This document shows, in pieces, positions 1 to 4,794 of a stretch of DNA of 5,904 nucleotides. The notes under the pieces were generated by a model, which saw only the letters and a list, made by a program, of their open reading frames with translations, was not told the DNA's origin and ran no database searches. The position numbers and the translations under genes were made by a program. Origin of the DNA: CAZVLE01 sp964627855 (GTDB lineage Bacteria; Bacillota; Dethiobacteria; DTU022); NCBI GenBank assembly GCA_964627855.1, contig CAZVLE010000128.1:1-5904 (forward strand), read 5' to 3'. The first letter of the stretch is position 1; each line of letters opens with the position of its first letter.

Positions 1-2
1 CC

Positions 3-116
3 GCTCTCCCGGTTTATCCTTCTAAGGTAGAGCTGATGCCCTTTCAATTACTCTTATTCTGTTTTTTTCTTGCAGTTATTGCAGGCCGCTGTTCTCAGAT
101 CGCTTACCTGGAATAG
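3..116 (+). CDS. Possible C-terminal tail of a membrane protein (edge fragment, weak)
   Basis: One + strand frame is open from the left edge to a TAG at 114-116. It gives about 37 residues with a hydrophobic stretch (roughly MPFQLLLFCFFLAVIAG) followed by a short polar tail. If real, it is the end of a gene that begins outside the window and converges on the dctP gene, 62 bp away. The T-rich DNA here would produce Phe and Leu codons by chance, and no family motif can be recognised, so this may be noise. The other two + frames close within about 30 bp. Confidence 0.15.
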   Translation, partial: ALPVYPSKVELMPFQLLLFCFFLAVIAGRCSQIAYLE

Positions 117-144
117 GTGTTGCAATAATTACTGCTTCACAGCA

Positions 145-177
145 ATAAAAAGTTTCAGGGTACTGGCTTTTCAAACT
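145..177 (-). terminator. Weak candidate terminator after the TRAP receptor gene
   Basis: Read on the minus strand, AGTTT (177-173) can pair with AAACT (155-151). A 3-bp CAG/CTG inner stem lies inside, but a 7-nt one-sided bulge separates the two stems. A TTTTTATT run follows directly. The position just after the stop codon is right for a terminator, but the stem is short and AT-rich. I regard it as possible only. Confidence 0.25.
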
Positions 178-178
178 A

Positions 179-1312
179 TCAATTCCCGTAATTGCCGAAT
201 TCAGAAGAAGAAAGGGCATCAAGCTCTCGTGCCATGTCCATGATTTCCTGACCCGGCAATCCGGCAGCATTAGCTTTTTCGACCCAGGCATCCATGATTG
301 GATCGATCAGATCAACCCAGCGTTGGTATTCATCCGGGTCAAGTTCGATTACCTCCATGCCATGTTCTGTTACCCCGAATTCCTGGCCAAGAACGGTGTG
401 GTCGGTTCTCAGACGACCATACTCCATGACATATTTTTCATTAACCTCGTTGAAGATTTCCTGCATCGAGGGAGGAAGTGAGTTCCAGGTATCCCAGTTC
501 ATAATTTTCATGAATACGATATTATAGGCGCCGGGGCACTTGGTAATATATTCTGTTACTTCTGCCAGTCTGAAACCTTTCAAGGTGTCTGTCGGAGCGA
601 GAAGGCCATCGACAACGCCTGTTTCAATGTTCTCATAAGAAGCGCCCATCCCGAAAGAAACCGGGTTTGCCCCCAGGGCCTCTACCCAGGACATGGTTCC
701 CCCTACTGCCCTGATATCAAGTCCCTGCAGATCTTCCATTGATCTGATCGGGGTATTGGTCATAAAGTCTCCCGGGCCGGTTGCCCAGAAATGCATTACC
801 TTCACATTGGCATATTCTTCCTGAAGCAGTTCAGACTGTTTCCAGGCTTCATGGATTGTCAGTGAGGAAACCAGGGCGTTGTCGTTCAGGAAGCCAGGCT
901 GTTCAAAGGCGTCTGTAATCGGAAACAGGCCCGGCGTATATGAAGGGCAGGTAGTGGCGATATCTGTCACTCCCTGGGCTGTGCCTTCATAAAGTTCTGG
1001 CATGGACAAGAGGGCCCCGGCGTAATGCCACTCAAACTCTATGCTGTGTGGAGTTTCCGTGCTGACTCGCTCGGAAATTTCTTCAGCCCAGGCGTGATGT
1101 CCTTCAGCCACCTGGAAATCGCCTGCCGGCCAAAAAGTGGCAAATTGCAGGGTAAAATGCTGACCTTCCTCTTCACTTACTACTTCAACTTCTTCGCCGT
1201 TGTCTCTGTCCGGTTCAACTGCCGGTGTGGCCCCCGGTTGGCAACCGCTAATGACAGGGGTTATAAAAAAGGCAATGAACAGGAGCAATAGAAAAACTCT
1301 TTTTCTTTTCAT
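179..1312 (-). CDS. dctP: TRAP transporter substrate-binding lipoprotein (DctP family)
   Basis: This 377-residue protein is the extracytoplasmic solute receptor of a tripartite ATP-independent periplasmic transporter. It would capture a carboxylate or similar organic acid outside the membrane and deliver it to the DctQ/DctM membrane subunits. Residues 1-24 form a lipoprotein signal: KRKR, a hydrophobic core, then lipobox I-S-G-C with Cys24 as the lipidation site. An acidic linker (about 33-50) follows. The DctP fold runs from about 53 to the end. It includes the segment LQGLDIRAVGG, where Arg201 matches the conserved Arg that clamps the substrate carboxylate, then the ALGANPVSF and ETGVVDG segments typical of the family. 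Length is usual for DctP plus a lipoprotein leader. The mature part has about 60 Asp/Glu against 16 Lys/Arg. No membrane-subunit gene is visible on either side; downstream ones could only lie more than 178 bp away, beyond the left edge. The substrate cannot be told from sequence. The start is fixed by a strong ribosome binding site. Confidence 0.92.
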   Translation of the reverse strand: MKRKRVFLLLLFIAFFITPVISGCQPGATPAVEPDRDNGEEVEVVSEEEGQHFTLQFATFWPAGDFQVAEGHHAWAEEISERVSTETPHSIEFEWHYAGALLSMPELYEGTAQGVTDIATTCPSYTPGLFPITDAFEQPGFLNDNALVSSLTIHEAWKQSELLQEEYANVKVMHFWATGPGDFMTNTPIRSMEDLQGLDIRAVGGTMSWVEALGANPVSFGMGASYENIETGVVDGLLAPTDTLKGFRLAEVTEYITKCPGAYNIVFMKIMNWDTWNSLPPSMQEIFNEVNEKYVMEYGRLRTDHTVLGQEFGVTEHGMEVIELDPDEYQRWVDLIDPIMDAWVEKANAAGLPGQEIMDMARELDALSSSEFGNYGN

Positions 1313-1319
1313 GACTTAT

Positions 1320-1327
1320 CCTCCTTT
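1320..1327 (-). promoter_or_regulatory. Ribosome binding site of the TRAP receptor gene
   Basis: The minus strand reads AAAGGAGG, a near-perfect Shine-Dalgarno sequence, seven bases before the ATG at 1312-1310. It fixes the start that gives a complete lipoprotein signal peptide. Confidence 0.9.
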
Positions 1328-1464
1328 GGATTGTCAGCCTGGCAGAGGCCACTTTACACCCCATTAATGCAACCCTAATGAAGAAAAAGCAATTCCTTCC
1401 TTCGTTCAGGCGGTTAAGTTGCGTCAGGGTAATAAAATGTTCCCGGTGAGGAGAATTGATAAGC

Positions 1465-1491
1465 AAAATAAAAACCGACCCTGCGGCCGGT
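1465..1491 (-). terminator. Intrinsic terminator, minus strand, upstream of dctP
   Basis: On the minus strand ACCGGCC (1491-1485), loop GCAG and GGTCGGT (1480-1474) form a 7-bp stem with one G-U pair, followed at once by TTTTTATTTT. This is the classical shape of a rho-independent terminator. Read on the + strand the stem has an A-C mismatch and no T run, so only the minus orientation works. No minus-strand gene precedes it in the window. It therefore ends either a leader transcript of dctP (attenuation), a separate small RNA, or antisense read-through from the right. Confidence 0.75.
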
Positions 1492-1529
1492 ATTGATTAA
1501 TTACTTACCCTGCCGTCCTACCATGCTAC

Positions 1530-1583
1530 AAAAAGTTTTATTCGGCATAGTTGATCATATTCCTTCCTCTGGAAAAACTTTTT
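1530..1583. repeat. 10-bp inverted repeat (AAAAAGTTTT / AAAACTTTTT)
   Basis: Arms at 1530-1539 and 1574-1583 are exact reverse complements separated by 34 bp. One further C-G pair forms if a base bulges. The arms are low-complexity A/T runs, so the match is less significant than its length suggests. In the putative minus-strand RNA it would form a stem-loop whose loop contains the purine-rich AGAGGAAGGAAT. Confidence 0.4.
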
Positions 1584-1739
1584 TGCGAATTTTTTGCTAC
1601 TACCACCGGATAATCACTATGAACTGTTTTTGTTTAGCAGCTGCTCCTACAAATTTATGGGCAGCGCGGATACCCTGAAAGGGGCAATCATTATTGTCAT
1701 ATTCCAGACTGAGCTGTTACTAGCAAATTAAAATTGATT

Positions 1740-1767
1740 CTGATATTTAAAGGGTTACCTCTCTCAA
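1740..1767 (-). promoter_or_regulatory. Candidate minus-strand promoter (TTGAGA-N16-TATCAG)
   Basis: On the minus strand TTGAGA (1767-1762) matches five of six -35 bases and TATCAG (1745-1740) four of six -10 bases, with a 16-bp spacer. Transcription would start near 1734 and run toward dctP through the terminator at 1491-1465. The match is ordinary and chance is a real alternative. I saw no better dctP promoter nearer the gene. Confidence 0.3.
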
Positions 1768-1784
1768 AGGGCGAATTATTTTTA

Positions 1785-1790
1785 AGGGAG
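1785..1790 (+). promoter_or_regulatory. Ribosome binding site of the DUF523-DUF1722 gene
   Basis: AGGGAG lies nine bases before the ATG at 1800 and six before an in-frame TTG at 1797. I chose the ATG. The other nearby ATG (1793) is out of frame and stops after five codons. Confidence 0.75.
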
Positions 1791-1799
1791 TGATGATTG

Positions 1800-2750
1800 A
1801 TGCAGGATAGGATCAACGTGGGCGTCAGTTCCTGCCTGCTGGGCAATACAGTGCGCTATGATGGCGGGCATAAGCATGACCACTATATCACTGACATACT
1901 GGCTACTTACTTTAACTTTGTTCCAGTCTGCCCGGAAGTTGAGTGTGGGCTACCCATCCCCAGGGAAACGATGCGTCTGATAGGAGATATTGACAATCCG
2001 CGACTGGTTACAACCAAAACCGGTATTGACCATACTAATCGAATGCATCTTTTCTGCAATAAAAGAGTGAAAGAACTAGAAGCCGATGATCTGTGCGGGT
2101 TTATCTTTAAAAAAGACTCTCCCAGTTCCGGGTTACACAGAGTTAAGGTCTATGGAACTTCCGGTCAGGCACAAAAACTGGGCCGAGGCCTTTTTGCATC
2201 TGCCTTCGTCAAGCATTTTCCCCTGGTTCCCGTTGAAGAAGAAGGCAGGCTCCATGATGCCAGGCTGCGGGAAAACTTCTTGGAAAGAATTTTCTGTTAC
2301 CATCGCTGGAAAGATTTCCTGGCAAGCAACGCTGATTACAAAGGCCTGATCGATTTCCATACCCATCACAAATTGCAGCTGATGGCTCACAGCCAAAAAC
2401 ACTTGACTAAGATGGGTAAATTAGTAGCGACGGGTAAAAATGTAGACAGCCAGGAGCTTCTCAATGATTATCAACAGAACCTTGTTGAAGCATTACAATT
2501 GAAAGCCACAGTCAAGAAAAATGTTAACGTTCTTCAGCATATCATGGGTTATTTCAAAAAACAGATCACCGGAGATGATAAGGTCGAGTTGCTCGGCTTG
2601 ATAGATAATTATAGCCGCTCAATGGTCCCCCTGGTAGTTCCACTGACCCTGATCAACCACTATGTGCGTAAGTACGAAATTTCTTACCTGCAAAACCAAA
2701 CCTATCTTGAACCCCATCCGGCAGAACTAATGCTGAGAAACCACGTCTGA
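1800..2750 (+). CDS. DUF523-DUF1722 fusion protein (YbgA-like)
   Basis: This 316-residue cytosolic protein has two domains. Residues 1-150 are DUF523: SSCLLG (Cys12), RYDGGHK (19-25), CPEVECGLPIPRE (Cys44, Glu46, Cys49) and FKKDSPSSG (103-111). Residues about 185-305 are DUF1722, marked by LMAHSQKHLTKMGKLVA. The order and length match the DUF523-DUF1722 fusions such as E. coli YbgA. As I recall, the stand-alone DUF523 protein TudS is a thiouracil desulfidase that binds an unusual [4Fe-4S] cluster through three cysteines, so a sulfur-removing or cluster-bearing role is reasonable but inferred; the role of DUF1722 is unknown. The usual third cysteine (SPSCG or SPTCG) is Ser110 here, while Cys49, Cys86 and Cys99 are present nearby. 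The gene is 86 bp before fakA on the same strand, and its promoter is not clear. Family assignment is firm; function is open. Confidence 0.92.
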   Translation: MQDRINVGVSSCLLGNTVRYDGGHKHDHYITDILATYFNFVPVCPEVECGLPIPRETMRLIGDIDNPRLVTTKTGIDHTNRMHLFCNKRVKELEADDLCGFIFKKDSPSSGLHRVKVYGTSGQAQKLGRGLFASAFVKHFPLVPVEEEGRLHDARLRENFLERIFCYHRWKDFLASNADYKGLIDFHTHHKLQLMAHSQKHLTKMGKLVATGKNVDSQELLNDYQQNLVEALQLKATVKKNVNVLQHIMGYFKKQITGDDKVELLGLIDNYSRSMVPLVVPLTLINHYVRKYEISYLQNQTYLEPHPAELMLRNHV

Positions 2751-2770
2751 TCTGTGTTCACATGGTAAAA

Positions 2771-2799
2771 TTGCCATTAATATGTTATTATTCTTTATA
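2771..2799 (+). promoter_or_regulatory. Candidate fakA promoter (TTGCCA-N17-TTTATA)
   Basis: TTGCCA at 2771-2776 and TTTATA at 2794-2799 are 17 bp apart; TATATT at 2796-2801 is an alternative -10 at 19 bp. A perfect 7-bp inverted repeat ATTAATA/TATTAAT (2776-2782 and 2801-2807) brackets the spacer and -10 and could be an operator, although in such AT-rich DNA it may be chance. No terminator separates the DUF523 gene from fakA, so co-transcription is also possible. Confidence 0.35.
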
Positions 2800-2823
2800 T
2801 TATTAATAAGGGAGTCTCGATCC

Positions 2824-2828
2824 AGGAG
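2824..2828 (+). promoter_or_regulatory. Ribosome binding site that selects the TTG start of fakA
   Basis: AGGAG sits eight bases before the TTG at 2837. The first in-frame ATG (codon 21) would cut off the SDGYCLRAHDFKK segment, which corresponds to the conserved N-terminal helix of the family, and has no comparable site. TTG is therefore the likely start. Confidence 0.75.
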
Positions 2829-2836
2829 AAAAGAAA

Positions 2837-4528
2837 TTGAAAACTGCAACCGAAGCAAGTGATGGTTACTGCCTGCGGGCGCATGATTTTAAAAAAATGA
2901 TCCTCGGAGCCAATTTTTTTTTCGACCGGGAAAAAGAAACCATTAATGCCCTCAATGTATTTCCGGTCCCCGATGGTGATACCGGAACCAATATGAGCCT
3001 GACTCTCAAAGCAGCAGTTGAGGGTTCGCTGGCCTATGACGGCCAGTCAATCGGTGAGTTATCTGAAATTGTAGCATCACGAGCTCTCATGGGAGCCAGG
3101 GGCAATTCAGGAGTCATCCTTTCTCAAATCCTGCGTGGACTGGCTCGCGGGTTACGCAGCAAGGATCAGATTACTCCCGGCGAATTAAGCAAGGCTTTTC
3201 AATATGGAGTTGTTTATGCTTACAGGGCAGTTTCGAAGCCTGTGGAGGGCACTATCCTCACGGTTGCCAGAGAAATGGCCCGCGGCATCAGGGCAGCCTC
3301 GCGCAAAGGTGAAAACCTCTATAATTCAATTGAAGAAGCTTTAACGAGGGGTAAAGCAGCCCTGGCAAAAACCACCGATATGCTTCCAGCCCTGAAAGAA
3401 GCGGGGGTAGTTGATGCCGGCGGTTTGGGCCTGCTGGTCTTTTTTGAAGGCTGCCTTTATGCCATGAAACAATCATTAAATGATATGCTGAACCATAGAA
3501 AAGACAGTAAGGTTAACATAGAACATTCTGCGAACAGAGCAGTTGCCGGCTATAATGACACTGAACCGCTTAATCTCGATTTTCCATACTGTACTGAGCT
3601 GATCATCAAGTCTTCGTCAGGAAACTTTGCCGGCCTGGAAGAAAAACTCGAGGCTCATGGTGATTCGCTGATCATGGCTGCAGATAATAAAATAGCTAAA
3701 GTACACCTACATACCGACAAACCGGATCTGGTTTTAAAAACTGCTCTTGCTTACGGTACTATTCATGATATCAAGATAGACAACATGCTTGACCAGCACA
3801 AGCAGACTCTTGCCATGGAAAACAAAGTCGATCATTCCATCATTCTTCCGGGGATCATTCCCCATGAAAAGGGTACGGTTGGAATTATAACCGTATCATT
3901 TGGCGAAGGCTTCCGGGAAATCTTTCTAAGCCTTGGCGCCGATGAAATAATTTTTGGCGGCCAGACAATGAACCCTAATGTTGAAGAATTGTTGGCAGCC
4001 GTGAACAACCTGCCTCAAGAAGACGTTATCATTCTACCAAACAATAAGAATATTATTATGGTAGCTGAACAGGTCAAAGCTCTTAGCAAAAAAAATATTG
4101 CTGTCCTGGAAACAAAATATTTGCCGGAAGGGCTGGCAGCCCTGCTGACCTATAACCCGGCCAATTCTCTTGAGGAAAATGTTACGAATATGCTTATGAG
4201 CATGAAAAGAATCAAGACAGGCTTGATCACCTATGCAACCAGGGATACAACAATTAAAGGTGAGGTTGTCAGGCAGGGTGAATTGTTAGGTCTGTCTGGT
4301 GATGAGGTAATTACTGCCGGCCAAGAAATAGATCAGGTAAGTCTCGATCTGATTTATAAAATGAACCCGGAAAACGAGGAAGTATTAACAATTTTTTATG
4401 GAAAAAGCGTAAACCAGAACGAAGCATTTGCCCTGGCCAAAGCTCTCGAAAAAAAATATCCCGCCCTTGAAGTAGAACTGCAGTATGGCGGCCAGCCAAT
4501 ATATTATTACATTATTTCCCTGGAATAA
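2837..4528 (+). CDS. fakA: Fatty acid kinase, ATP-binding subunit FakA (DAK2/YloV family)
   Basis: FakA phosphorylates fatty acids held by FakB (DegV-type) proteins, giving acyl-phosphates for phospholipid synthesis from exogenous fatty acids. Its 563 residues match the usual length of about 550. Residues 10-205 form the DhaL/DAK2 kinase domain: NVFPVPDGDTGTNMSLT (40-56; Asp46 and Asp48 as Mg-ATP ligands), MGARGNSGVILSQ (85-97), PVEGTILTVAR (135-145) and DAGGLGLLVFFEG (193-205). The middle domain (about 245-320) keeps Cys252 and the His290-x-His292 pair, which I take to match the zinc site reported in Staphylococcus FakA. The C-terminal FakB-docking domain (about 345-563) shows GIITVSFGEGF, FGGQTMNPNVEELL and ILPNNKNI. 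A linker near 210-243 is polar and variable. The start is TTG. The Asp23-family gene that often precedes fakA and a degV/fakB partner are both missing here, so the partner must be encoded elsewhere. Identification is secure. Confidence 0.95.
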   Translation: MKTATEASDGYCLRAHDFKKMILGANFFFDREKETINALNVFPVPDGDTGTNMSLTLKAAVEGSLAYDGQSIGELSEIVASRALMGARGNSGVILSQILRGLARGLRSKDQITPGELSKAFQYGVVYAYRAVSKPVEGTILTVAREMARGIRAASRKGENLYNSIEEALTRGKAALAKTTDMLPALKEAGVVDAGGLGLLVFFEGCLYAMKQSLNDMLNHRKDSKVNIEHSANRAVAGYNDTEPLNLDFPYCTELIIKSSSGNFAGLEEKLEAHGDSLIMAADNKIAKVHLHTDKPDLVLKTALAYGTIHDIKIDNMLDQHKQTLAMENKVDHSIILPGIIPHEKGTVGIITVSFGEGFREIFLSLGADEIIFGGQTMNPNVEELLAAVNNLPQEDVIILPNNKNIIMVAEQVKALSKKNIAVLETKYLPEGLAALLTYNPANSLEENVTNMLMSMKRIKTGLITYATRDTTIKGEVVRQGELLGLSGDEVITAGQEIDQVSLDLIYKMNPENEEVLTIFYGKSVNQNEAFALAKALEKKYPALEVELQYGGQPIYYYIISLE

Positions 4529-4668
4529 AGCTGATGTTTCACCCTTTTTTACACAGTGCCTTGACAACATTTATGGAATACGAAATGGCAATTATTGCAA
4601 TGACTATTTGCCTGCAAGAGCTTTCACAAGCTGCAAGCGAACACAAAGCGAGCCACTAAAAATAGCAA

Positions 4669-4705
4669 CCTGAGCAAGAACTTAAGCCGGGGCCCGCCCC
4701 TCAGG
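4669..4705 (+). promoter_or_regulatory. GC-rich stem element in the serC leader
   Basis: CCTGAG (4669-4674) is the exact reverse complement of CTCAGG (4700-4705). Inside lies GGGG-CCCG-CCCC (4689-4700), a compact 4-bp hairpin. The two stems compete for C4700, so they could alternate or share it. No T run follows, so it is not a terminator on the + strand. CCTC at 4699-4702 could also pair with GAGG in the serC ribosome binding site. A regulatory role is inference only. Confidence 0.3.
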
Positions 4706-4778
4706 AAAAACCTATTACTTACAGGTAAAAAAACGGGATAGCAATAATTGACCGGGCACTAGCCCACTTACAACAGTA

Positions 4779-4785
4779 GAGGAGG
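4779..4785 (+). promoter_or_regulatory. Ribosome binding site of serC
   Basis: GAGGAGG, nine bases before the ATG at 4795, is a strong site and fixes the start. Confidence 0.9.
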
Positions 4786-4794
4786 AAATAATCT

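Larger units (their letters stand above)
1465..1734 (-). ncRNA. Putative leader or small RNA ending at the 1465-1491 terminator
   Basis: A promoter-like pair at 1767-1740 and the terminator at 1491-1465, both on the minus strand, would bound an RNA of roughly 270 nt with no protein-coding content. Possible internal structures are a long-range hairpin (AAAAAGTTTT with AAAACTTTTT), the AGCAGCTGCT palindrome and a CCCT-TTC-AGGG hairpin near 1673-1683. A six-codon frame (MINYAE, start ATG at 1558-1556) follows an AGAGG at seven bases and could be a leader peptide or chance. A CCGGTG segment near 1609-1604 can pair with the 5' arm of the terminator, so an antiterminator is possible. It matches no known riboswitch that I recognise, and the 5' end is a guess. 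Confidence 0.3.
1313..1796. other. Gene-free divergent regulatory region (484 bp)
   Basis: No coding frame here resembles a protein; the longer open frames lack a good ribosome binding site or overlap the dctP start. The region separates dctP (minus) from the DUF523 gene (plus), so it should hold promoters for both. Visible elements are the dctP ribosome binding site, a minus-strand intrinsic terminator (1465-1491), a minus-strand promoter-like pair (1740-1767), a long inverted repeat (1530-1583), a 10-bp palindrome AGCAGCTGCT (1636-1645) and a 10-bp direct repeat ATTCCTTCCT (1392-1401 and 1559-1568). The short motif ACCCTG occurs at 1478, 1507 and 1672. I could not match it to any riboswitch consensus I know. 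Confidence 0.7.
4529..4794 (+). other. serC upstream leader region with several small hairpins
   Basis: No gene lies in these 266 bp; the reading frame that crosses it is low-complexity and lacks a ribosome binding site. It contains a 7-bp direct repeat CTGCAAG (4612-4618 and 4631-4637) around the hairpin AGCTT-TCAC-AAGCT (4619-4632), a GC-rich element (4669-4705) and the hairpin GGGC-ACTA-GCCC (4754-4765) just before the ribosome binding site. TTGACA occurs at 4561, but without a good -10. No T-box signature and no riboswitch I know was recognised. No convincing terminator follows fakA, so serC may receive fakA read-through. Confidence 0.4.

Noticed and set aside
76..291. Minus-strand frame over the end of dctP
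   Set aside because: It is mostly a shadow of the dctP C-terminus in another frame and has no start signal.
1248..1466. Minus-strand 72-codon frame overlapping the dctP start
   Set aside because: It has no ribosome binding site and no family features, and it overlaps the signal-peptide region of dctP in another frame.
1636..1645. Palindrome AGCAGCTGCT as a regulator site
   Set aside because: It is a single isolated 10-bp palindrome with no second copy and no clear promoter next to it; kept only as a note in the region entry.
1493..1678. Plus-strand 61-codon frame in the divergent region
   Set aside because: No ribosome binding site is present and the composition reflects T-rich non-coding DNA; it is antisense to the terminator-bearing region.
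1694..1722. TTGTCA-N17-TTACTA as promoter of the DUF523 gene
   Set aside because: The -35 is acceptable, but the -10 matches only one of six consensus bases.
4526..4556. Terminator after fakA near the CCCTTTTTTAC run
   Set aside because: Only a 4-bp AAGC/GTTT stem with one G-T pair precedes the T run; it is too weak for an intrinsic terminator.
4561..4590. Perfect -35 box TTGACA upstream of serC
   Set aside because: At spacers of 16-18 bp the downstream hexamers are AAATGG, AATGGC and ATGGCA, none like TATAAT, so it is not called as a promoter.
4485..4673. Small plus-strand frame overlapping the fakA end
   Set aside because: It starts inside fakA without a ribosome binding site, and its product looks like random translation of the leader.
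4660..4794. T-box leader before serC
   Set aside because: The conserved antiterminator sequence (like AGGGTGG followed by ACCGCG) and a terminator before serC are both absent.
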